This document shows, piece by piece, positions 58,143-64,000 of a DNA stretch of 64,000 nt (positions are counted from its first letter, which is position 1; each line of letters starts with the position of its first letter). The notes under the pieces are model-generated. The model was given only the letters and a program-made list of their open reading frames with translations, did not search any database and was not told the origin of the DNA. Source of the stretch: Venenivibrio stagnispumantis (lineage in GTDB: Bacteria > Aquificota > Aquificia > Aquificales > Hydrogenothermaceae); contig NZ_FXTX01000008.1 of NCBI RefSeq assembly GCF_900182795.1, positions 1 through 64,000 on the forward strand. The letters run 5' to 3'. Position numbers and translations under genes: made by a program.

Positions 58143-59408
58143 TTGAATATAGATTTACCTGATGGAATTCGGGCATTTTCAATAAGAGAAAGTTACAATA
58201 TAGATAATCTTGAAAAGAAGATATCCGATATATTTAAGTTATGGGGATATGAAAAGATTATCTTACCTACTATTGAGTTTTATGATGTCCATAAAAAAGG
58301 TATAGGACAGGAAATAGCAAATCAAACATTTAGAATCGTTGATAGATACAAAGGAGATATTCTTACATTAAGAATAGATTTTACAGCTCAGATTGCAAGA
58401 TATATAGCTTCCCTTCAAAAAAAAGAGTTTCCTATTAGATTATTTTATACAGGCAATATATTTAGATATACTATTCCAAAAGCAGATAATCTTTGGGAAA
58501 AAAGACAGATAGGAATTGAGTTTATAGGAGTTTCAGAAATTGAAGCAGATGCAGAAATCCTTGCAGTAGCATCCCAATCATTAAAATCCGTAGAAATAAA
58601 AGATTATCAAATAGATATAAATAATGTTGAAATTTTCAGTTCTTTAAAAGAGATACTTAATTTAGATGATACAGAATTTAAGATATTCATGGAATATATA
58701 AAACATAGAGAGATTTATAATTTAAAGAAATTTTGCCTGAATAAAAATTTAGATAACAAACTTAAAGATTTCATTATAAATATACCAAAATATCAAGGAG
58801 ATATTGATTTAATAATCTTTCTTAAAAACAGATTAAAAGATTTTAATAATCTTTATAAGAATTTTGAAGATTTGGAAAAGATATACAACATATTAAAAGA
58901 GTATGATTTAACGGAAAAAGTTGTTTTTGATATAGGAGAACCGACAGAATTTTCTTATTATACCGGCGTTGTATTTGAGATATTTATAAAGGATTTTAAT
59001 AAAAAGATAGGACAAGGTGGAAGATATGATAGTTTAATCCAAAAATACAATGGAAAAATTCCTGCTACCGGTTTTGCTTTTGATTTATTTAATATTTATA
59101 ACTACCTTGAAAAAAATAATAAACTGAAAGAAAACCAAAAGGATTATTTTATAATAGACACAACTGAGGACAAAAAGACAGCATACAAAATAGCAAAAAT
59201 ATTAAGGGAGAAAAATTTTTCAGTTGCGAGGGATATAATAAAAAGAGATATAAATGACTCTATAAATTTTGCTTTTAATAATCATTTTAAAAATGTTATT
59301 GTAATAACTATTGAAGAAAATCAAAAAATGGTATATATTTATAGAGGTAAAAATAAAATAGAAAAATATAAAGAAGAAGAAATTTTGGGCATTCTTGAAA
59401 GGGGATAA
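58143..59408 (+). CDS. hisZ: ATP phosphoribosyltransferase regulatory subunit (HisS-like)
   Basis: 421 residues related to histidyl-tRNA synthetase. Class II motif parts are present (DGIRAFSIRES, YEKIILPTIEFYD, LRIDFTAQIARYIAS, GGRYDSLIQKY, ATGFAFDLF) but the two HisS signature histidine-binding runs are altered. HisZ pairs with the short form of HisG in the first step of histidine synthesis. hisG is not in the window. A C-terminal segment (DYFIIDTTEDKKTAYKIAKILREKNF) resembles an anticodon-binding-like domain, which is unusual for HisZ, so a divergent HisS cannot be fully excluded. TTG start after AAGGAGAG. Confidence 0.8.
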   Translation: MNIDLPDGIRAFSIRESYNIDNLEKKISDIFKLWGYEKIILPTIEFYDVHKKGIGQEIANQTFRIVDRYKGDILTLRIDFTAQIARYIASLQKKEFPIRLFYTGNIFRYTIPKADNLWEKRQIGIEFIGVSEIEADAEILAVASQSLKSVEIKDYQIDINNVEIFSSLKEILNLDDTEFKIFMEYIKHREIYNLKKFCLNKNLDNKLKDFIINIPKYQGDIDLIIFLKNRLKDFNNLYKNFEDLEKIYNILKEYDLTEKVVFDIGEPTEFSYYTGVVFEIFIKDFNKKIGQGGRYDSLIQKYNGKIPATGFAFDLFNIYNYLEKNNKLKENQKDYFIIDTTEDKKTAYKIAKILREKNFSVARDIIKRDINDSINFAFNNHFKNVIVITIEENQKMVYIYRGKNKIEKYKEEEILGILERG

Positions 59409-59426
59409 ATCAATAAATATCTCTTT

Positions 59427-59443
59427 CCAATAGTGCCTATTGG
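59427..59443. promoter_or_regulatory. Perfect 7-bp inverted repeat upstream of slyD
   Basis: CCAATAG-TGC-CTATTGG lies between hisZ and slyD, 29 nt before the slyD start codon. It lacks a T tract, so it reads better as an operator or mRNA hairpin than as a terminator. No regulator is assigned. Confidence 0.45.
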
Positions 59444-59471
59444 TGCTAAATAAATTTTAGGAGTTTTTGGT

Positions 59472-59954
59472 ATGGAAGTTTCAAAAAACAAAGTTGTTTC
59501 TTTTGAGTATGTATTAAAAGACAAAGAAACAGGCGAAGTTCTTGATGCAAGTCAGGGACAACCTCTTACATTTTTAGTAGGAGCAGGTTATATCATTCCG
59601 GGATTAGAAGAAAGAATGCTTGGGATGAAGGAAGGAGAAAAGAAAACAATTGAAGTTCCTGCTGAAGAAGCTTATGGAATAGCAGACCCAAATTTGATTC
59701 AGCAAGCTCCAAGAGAGTATTTTGAAGGGGTTGATTTAGAAGTAGGATTACCTCTCCAAGCTCAAACACCTGAAGGTCAAATTATACATATGGTAGTAGT
59801 AGATTTTGATGAAAATACAGTAACAGTAGATTTAAACCATCCTCTTGCAGGGAAAGATTTAGTTTTTGATGTTGAGATTAAATCTATCAGAGAAGCAACA
59901 CCTGATGAGATATTACATGGACACGCCCACGGTCCTGGTGGACACCATCATTAA
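59472..59954 (+). CDS. slyD: SlyD-type FKBP peptidyl-prolyl isomerase
   Basis: 160 residues. The FKBP fold (SFEYVLKDKETGEVLDASQG, FLVGAGYIIPGLEERMLGMKEGEKK) is interrupted by the IF chaperone domain (about 70-125), then NHPLAGKDLVFDVEI. The C-terminus is short and His-rich (HGHAHGPGGHHH), a metal-binding tail like that of Escherichia coli SlyD, which feeds nickel to hydrogenase maturation. A hydrogenase link is plausible for an Aquificales organism but no hydrogenase gene is nearby. Confidence 0.94.
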   Translation: MEVSKNKVVSFEYVLKDKETGEVLDASQGQPLTFLVGAGYIIPGLEERMLGMKEGEKKTIEVPAEEAYGIADPNLIQQAPREYFEGVDLEVGLPLQAQTPEGQIIHMVVVDFDENTVTVDLNHPLAGKDLVFDVEIKSIREATPDEILHGHAHGPGGHHH

Positions 59955-59966
59955 AAGATAATTTAA

Positions 59967-59986
59967 CTCCCCGATTTCTCGGGGAG
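59967..59986. terminator. Bidirectional hairpin between convergent genes
   Basis: CTCCCCGA (59967-59974) pairs with TCGGGGAG (59979-59986) around a TTTC loop: 8 bp and GC-rich in an AT-rich spacer. Flanks are T-rich in the minus direction and less so in the plus direction. It separates slyD from the convergent outer-membrane protein gene. Confidence 0.75.
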
Positions 59987-59990
59987 ATTA

Positions 59991-60710
59991 TTAAAAGAAT
60001 TTTATTGTAAATCCAGCATAAATTGAGTAGTTATTTTCAGGATTAAAAACTTTACCTATACCAAGACCCATCTCAAATTTAGAAAATGAATAACCAAATC
60101 CTATTATTCCTCCTTTTTCAGTTTCATCATAACTTGATAAATATAATGTTCCTATCAATGAAAAATTATCACTAATATTATATTCTGCTGAGAAAGATTG
60201 GAAAAACTCATTTTCATTTAATTTTTCTTTATGAATCACAAAAGAGGTATTTGCATAAAAACTCCATTTTTCTATCTCATACTGGGAAACAAGGGTGATT
60301 CCATATTGGAAATGACCCTCACTAAAATCGCTATCTTTCTTTACCGGTATTCCAAGAAATGGCTTCATAGCAAATTTAAGATTATCTTTTTCAAAAAATC
60401 TATATTTTATCTCTATGCTTGGGTCAGATATATCTGAATGAACATCTTCATAATTTTTAAGATATTCAAAAGGAATATTTATAGCCAAATCCGTTTTATC
60501 ATTCCATCCATAAGTAAAATTAAAAGTATAGTTACCCTCACTTTCTTCTATATCTTTTTTATAAATAAGATAATTTTCATTTTGATAATTTCCTGTCCCA
60601 AGGGTTTCTGTATCGTCATATATTAATACTTTCTTACCGGCAAAAGCCTGAGTAGAAAGAATAGAGACAGTTCCAAATGCTAATATTATCGCTTTAGACA
60701 ATTTCTTCAT
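59991..60710 (-). CDS. Predicted outer-membrane beta-barrel protein of the feo operon
   Basis: 239 residues with a signal peptide ending TQAFA (about residue 24). Alternating strands rich in Tyr/Phe follow (NYTFNFTYGWNDKTDLAINIPFEY, FKFAMKPFLGIP-like, WSFYANTSFVI, IGFGYSFSKFEMGLGIG), and the C-terminal residue is Phe (FTIKFF), the outer-membrane insertion signal. The overall look is that of the small transporter-like barrels (phenol-degradation MetA type). It is 13 nt after a Cys-rich gene that follows feoB, with a perfect AGGAGG. A role in metal passage across the outer membrane is inference only. Confidence 0.75.
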   Translation of the reverse strand: MKKLSKAIILAFGTVSILSTQAFAGKKVLIYDDTETLGTGNYQNENYLIYKKDIEESEGNYTFNFTYGWNDKTDLAINIPFEYLKNYEDVHSDISDPSIEIKYRFFEKDNLKFAMKPFLGIPVKKDSDFSEGHFQYGITLVSQYEIEKWSFYANTSFVIHKEKLNENEFFQSFSAEYNISDNFSLIGTLYLSSYDETEKGGIIGFGYSFSKFEMGLGIGKVFNPENNYSIYAGFTIKFF

Positions 60711-60723
60711 TATTTATTACCTC

Positions 60724-60924
60724 CTATCCATTTTTTTTATAAAAGTTGGTTAATTTTTCAGAAGAAGTCCCGCCAAGGCAGGAATTAGAACTGCAATTGA
60801 TACATCCTTTACAAACTAAAGAGACATCTTTATTTTTATTATTGCTGATAGAATTAAACAAGTAGTTGTAGATATACCAACCTGAAATTAGAGCTATTCC
60901 TATAAGTATAATATTCTCAATCAT
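60724..60924 (-). CDS. FeoB-associated Cys-rich membrane protein
   Basis: 66 residues: one N-terminal membrane helix (about 4-25), then a short tail with a cluster of four Cys (CKGCINCSSNSC). Small proteins of this build often follow feoB and are annotated as FeoB-associated Cys-rich proteins. They may substitute for FeoC or bind iron or an Fe-S cluster. Strong AGGAGG, and the start codon is 15 nt after feoB. Confidence 0.82.
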   Translation of the reverse strand: MIENIILIGIALISGWYIYNYLFNSISNNKNKDVSLVCKGCINCSSNSCLGGTSSEKLTNFYKKNG

Positions 60925-60939
60925 AATAACTCACCTCCT

Positions 60940-63054
60940 TTAAAATCCAAGTAATTTTCCAATGTTATAGACAAGAGATGAAATAATGTAAGGTGTAATA
61001 GTATTAAGTAAAACTGAAGCTCCCACCATTCGCCAACCAAACTCTTGATAAATAGCACCTATGGTTGCGATACAAGGAACCCACAGAAGACAGAAAACCA
61101 TATAAGAAAAAGCAGAAAGAGGAGTAAAATCTGCTTTCAATGCTTTTTGTAATGGTGTTTCTTCGTCTTCCATTTCAAAAACACTTGGTTTTAAACTACC
61201 AAACATGCCTTTTAATGAATCAATACACGCTTCATAAAATCCTTTGATTTGATTTTTAAAGTCCTCAGTGAAAGATATTTTTTCTTCTGTTTCTTCGCTC
61301 TTATTTACTCCGTATAGAACTCCAAGAGAACTGATAACCACTTCTTTTGCAATTGTTCCAGGAATAAGTGCAGCAACAGCTTCCCAGCTAGTAAATCCAC
61401 AAGGTTTGAAAACAGGGCTAATGGTAGTAGCCACTCTTCCAAGTAAAGTATTTTCTGGTTTTTCCCCATAGGGAACTTTTGTAAAAATCCAAAGAAGAAT
61501 CATTGTTGCTAAAATTACGGTACCTGCTTTTTTGGTAAATGCTTTTGTTCTCGTCCAGATTGAACTCCATATCAATTTAAGTGTAGGAAATCTATAAGGC
61601 GGAAGTTCCAGTATGAAAGGAGAAGGTTCTCTTTTAAATACAAGTTTTTTCAGTATAATTCCAATAAGGATAGCAACTATAATACCAATAAGATACATTA
61701 AAAAAGTAACCTCTGCTCTATGTTCTTTGAAAAACAAAGCAGTGAATAATGCATATATTGGAAGCCTTGCACCACAGGACATGAAAGGAACAAGAAGGGC
61801 TGTTAGTTTTCTGTCTGTTTCATTCTCAAGTGCTCGTGTTGCATAAATTGCAGGGACATTACAACCAAAACCTATAATCATCGGAATAAAGGATTTTCCA
61901 TGAAGCCCAAAGCTCTGCATTATTCTATCCATAACAAAGGCTGCTCTTGCCATATATCCACTCTCTTCTAAAATGGCAAGAAAGAAGTAAAGAAAAATAA
62001 GTAAGGGAACAAAAGTCAGAACAAGCCCTACTCCCCCCACTATTCCATCAATTATAAGTGATTGTATCCATTCAGGAGTCGGAAATAGGGATAGGGCTTG
62101 CCCCACCCACCTCCCAATGAAATCTTTCAAACCATCCGCCCAATCAATAAAAGGACCACTTCCATCAAATGTAAGCTTAAAAACTATATACATAATAAAA
62201 AGAAAGACAGGAATACCCAAAATTCTATTTAAAAAAATAGCATCAAGAATTTCAGTAATATTTCTTTTTTTCTCTACTGGATGTTTTAATGTTTCTCTAA
62301 GAATGCTTTCAATGTAACTATATCTTTCCTCTGCAATTAAAGATTCTCCATCTTCACCTAATAATTCCTCAAACTCTTTTATCAGACCTTTAATTTTCTC
62401 TGCGTTATCTCCGAGAGATTCAATAATTTCTAAATCTCCCTCAAGAACTTTTATAGCAATAAACCTTTTAAATTCAGTATTAAATGGTAAATCGTTTATT
62501 ACTTTAGAAATATATGCTTCAACTCTCTCAGAATATTTAGGTTGTTTAGGGATAATTTTTTTCTCTATTGTCTCCAATATAGCTTTTAATAAGTCTTCTA
62601 TCCCAACCTCTTTTACTGCTACTGTAGGAACAACTTTTAATCCGAGAAACTCTTCAAATTTATTTATATCCAGCTTATATCCCAAATCAAGAAATTCATC
62701 CCACATATTAAGAGCTATAACCATTGGAATTCCAAGTTCCATAAGCTGAGTAGTGAGATAGAGATTTCTTTCAAGATTTGTCGCATCTACAACATTAACA
62801 ATAATGTCAGGCTTTTCTTTTAGGAGAAATTCTCTCGTTATCTTTTCTTCAAGCGTATAAGCCCTAAGACTATAAACACCTGGCAAATCTATCAGTTTAA
62901 GCTTTATGTTTTCAATAGTCACTTCCGCTTCCTTCTTTTCTACAGTAACACCTGGCCAATTCCCCACTTTTAGTTTTGTACCAGCAATACTATTTATTAA
63001 AGCTGTTTTCCCAACATTCGGATTTCCAACAAAAGCAACAGTAATTTCCTTCAT
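60940..63054 (-). CDS. feoB: Ferrous iron transport protein B (second copy)
   Basis: 704 residues from ATG 63054 (MKEITVAFVGNPNVGKT), which follows a GGGGGTG ribosome site. A more upstream ATG at 63081 would overlap feoA. Motifs: P-loop GNPNVGKT, DLPGVYSL, NMWDE, then the membrane domain with GFGCNVPAIYATR and PFMSCGARLPIYAL. The sequence is related to the first FeoB but with many differences throughout, so this is not a recent duplication. It is the central gene of feoA-feoA-feoB-Cys-rich-barrel. Confidence 0.95.
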   Translation of the reverse strand: MKEITVAFVGNPNVGKTALINSIAGTKLKVGNWPGVTVEKKEAEVTIENIKLKLIDLPGVYSLRAYTLEEKITREFLLKEKPDIIVNVVDATNLERNLYLTTQLMELGIPMVIALNMWDEFLDLGYKLDINKFEEFLGLKVVPTVAVKEVGIEDLLKAILETIEKKIIPKQPKYSERVEAYISKVINDLPFNTEFKRFIAIKVLEGDLEIIESLGDNAEKIKGLIKEFEELLGEDGESLIAEERYSYIESILRETLKHPVEKKRNITEILDAIFLNRILGIPVFLFIMYIVFKLTFDGSGPFIDWADGLKDFIGRWVGQALSLFPTPEWIQSLIIDGIVGGVGLVLTFVPLLIFLYFFLAILEESGYMARAAFVMDRIMQSFGLHGKSFIPMIIGFGCNVPAIYATRALENETDRKLTALLVPFMSCGARLPIYALFTALFFKEHRAEVTFLMYLIGIIVAILIGIILKKLVFKREPSPFILELPPYRFPTLKLIWSSIWTRTKAFTKKAGTVILATMILLWIFTKVPYGEKPENTLLGRVATTISPVFKPCGFTSWEAVAALIPGTIAKEVVISSLGVLYGVNKSEETEEKISFTEDFKNQIKGFYEACIDSLKGMFGSLKPSVFEMEDEETPLQKALKADFTPLSAFSYMVFCLLWVPCIATIGAIYQEFGWRMVGASVLLNTITPYIISSLVYNIGKLLGF

Positions 63055-63067
63055 AAATACACCCCCA

Positions 63068-63295
63068 TTAATTTTTTTCAACTTCTATATAGTTGGCTTC
63101 TTCTTTTCTTAAAGAAAGTTTGTAACCTTTAACATTTACCTCTATTGGATCACCCAAAGGGGCTATTTTTTCAACTTTTAAAATTTCTCCCTTAATTAAC
63201 CCCATCTCCCTTAATCTTCTTTTAATATCAGGATTTTTCCCTTTAACATTTGTAATCTTTCCGAACTCTCCTACTTTAAGTTCTGATAGTTTCAT
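63068..63295 (-). CDS. feoA: FeoA-domain protein (second locus, distal)
   Basis: 75 residues (LSELKVGEFGKITNVKG; RLREMGLIKGEILKVEKIAPLGDP; KLSLRKEEA), the classical FeoA form without the CxxC of the first locus. Its start overlaps the stop of the preceding FeoA by 4 nt, and it ends 13 nt before the chosen feoB start. Confidence 0.93.
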   Translation of the reverse strand: MKLSELKVGEFGKITNVKGKNPDIKRRLREMGLIKGEILKVEKIAPLGDPIEVNVKGYKLSLRKEEANYIEVEKN

Positions 63296-63519
63296 TGTTC
63301 TTCCTCCACTTCTATTTTTTTTGCCATACCAAATCCAATGCCAACGAGAGATTCACCCACTTTTACAAGAACTGGCCCATGACCATTTTTTTTAAGAAGA
63401 GTAATTTCAGTTCCAGGAACAATTCCCATTGCTATTAATCTTTCACTAACTTCTCTTCCTCCTCTTATAGTTTTAACTTTTAATTTGCCTCCTTTTCTTG
63501 CAAAAGCTAAAGGAACCAT
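63292..63519 (-). CDS. feoA: FeoA-domain protein (second locus, proximal)
   Basis: 75 residues. The core is KTIRGGREVSERLIAMGIVPGTEI with GHGPVLVKVGESLVGIGFGMAKKIEVEE, a more divergent FeoA-like SH3 fold than its neighbour (about a quarter of positions alike by eye). Tandem feoA genes are known in other Feo operons, and the two proteins may form a heteromer. AGGAGG sits 5 nt from the ATG. Confidence 0.9.
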   Translation of the reverse strand: MVPLAFARKGGKLKVKTIRGGREVSERLIAMGIVPGTEITLLKKNGHGPVLVKVGESLVGIGFGMAKKIEVEEEQ

Positions 63520-63535
63520 TCTTTCCTCCTTTCTA

Positions 63536-63578
63536 TGAGATTAAATCTCAATATAAAATATTTTAAACAAAATTTCTA
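63536..63578 (-). promoter_or_regulatory. Second feo promoter with perfect palindromic operator
   Basis: On the minus strand, TAGAAA (63578-63573), a 17-nt spacer and TATATT (63555-63550) make a weak promoter. Overlapping the last base of the -10 box is a perfect palindrome, TGAGATT-A-AATCTCA as written on the plus strand (63536-63550). Its TTGAGATTTA half is also present downstream of the -10 box of the first feo locus. A repressor bound here would block transcription. Confidence 0.6.
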
Positions 63579-63642
63579 TGATTTAGAACCTTTTTATATC
63601 ATATTTTCTAAAATTGATTAAACTCATTTTTTTTATCTTAAA

Positions 63643-63670
63643 TTGTTTTATAATATTAAAAAATTATTAT
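63643..63670 (+). promoter_or_regulatory. Promoter of the MFS gene
   Basis: TTGTTT (63643-63648), a 16-nt spacer and TATTAT (63665-63670) precede GGAGG (63678-63682) and the TTG start at 63689. The 5' leader would be short. Confidence 0.45.
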
Positions 63671-63688
63671 ACTATACGGAGGCTTAGA

Positions 63689-64000
63689 TTGATAGATAAA
63701 GATTTTACACCGGAAGAAAAGAAAGCAACCATTGGATTGGCAGGAATATTTTCCCTTAGAATGCTTGGTTTATTCTTGGCTTTACCTGTATTGTCAGTTT
63801 ATGCTCATAATTTTCCGGGGGCTACATCATTTTTAGTAGGTTTGGCTATTGGAGCTTATGGATTGACGCAGGCTATATTCCAAATACCCTATGGTTTATG
63901 GAGCGATAAAATAGGAAGAATACCTATATTATTGTCAAGCACCATTATATTTATTATAGGTAGTATTCTTGCTGCCTATGCTTCTTATGAGCAAAATATA
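63689..64000 (+). CDS. Major facilitator superfamily transporter (partial, 5' part)
   Basis: 104 codons, cut by the window edge. It starts at TTG 63689, 6 nt after GGAGG. After a charged start (MIDKDFTPEEKKA) come two membrane helices, the MFS loop motif WSDKIGRIP (G-x3-D-K-x-G-R type, with W at the first position) and a third helix. This is the drug/proton-antiporter-like 12-helix pattern. Substrate unknown. Divergent from the feo operon. Confidence 0.87.
   Translation, partial: MIDKDFTPEEKKATIGLAGIFSLRMLGLFLALPVLSVYAHNFPGATSFLVGLAIGAYGLTQAIFQIPYGLWSDKIGRIPILLSSTIIFIIGSILAAYASYEQNI

Overview
This AT-rich window looks like a chromosomal segment of a thermophilic chemolithoautotroph of the order Aquificales, most likely family Hydrogenothermaceae (Sulfurihydrogenibium/Persephonella-like). 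The pointers are the A/T-ending codon style, a NusG with a large internal insert, a metal-independent type phosphoserine phosphatase of the Hydrogenobacter PspA kind, a separate HisZ, a ferredoxin:thioredoxin-reductase-like Fe-S protein and a zinc-ribbon insert in RpoB. The genus is an inference. I saw no insertion sequence, prophage, CRISPR array or rRNA gene.

Layout. 1-2665: tail of an unrecognised gene, then a minus-strand feoA-feoB ferrous iron uptake pair. 2765-4230: a two-component system with its promoter back to back with feoA. 4301-10125: a plus-strand type IV pilus operon (pilY1 followed by four minor pilins). 10119-12910: a minus-strand operon of major pilin, STT3/PglB-class oligosaccharyltransferase and a second pilin. 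13045-17877: guaA-rlmI-prmC-murA (minus). 18037-32409: tRNA-Thr/Tyr/Gly/Thr, tuf, rpmG, tRNA-Trp, secE, nusG, rplKAJL, rpoBC. 32453-52084: a consensus promoter, then rpsL, rpsG, fusA, a second tuf and the complete S10-spc-alpha gene order through rplQ, ending with a yggT gene. 52112-59954: smaller units: diguanylate cyclase, FTR-like protein, cytochrome c, cutA, a KamA-family radical SAM protein, a coiled-coil periplasmic protein, an aminotransferase plus phosphoserine phosphatase pair, hisZ and a SlyD-type FKBP. 59991-63519: a second, larger feo operon (two FeoA, FeoB, a Cys-rich membrane protein and a predicted outer-membrane barrel). 63689-64000: the start of an MFS transporter.

How it works together. 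The central 34 kb holds most of the transcription and translation machinery in an ancestral gene order. The two tuf genes encode the same protein and differ at only seven synonymous sites. The pilus region joins a complete minor-pilin/PilY1 set with a pilin operon carrying its own candidate glycosyltransferase, and both pilins in that operon carry three N-X-S/T sequons each. The two feo loci share a TTGAGATTTA element just downstream of, or overlapping, the predicted -10 box, so they may be controlled by one iron regulator.

Most interesting leads: the pilin-embedded oligosaccharyltransferase; the shared feo operator; a terminator with alternative pairings or a pseudoknot inside the tRNA-tuf operon; the codon mosaic of tuf; and the sigma-54-like element with a TGACA/TGTCA palindrome upstream of pilA. 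All functional statements come from reading motifs by eye. No database search was run.
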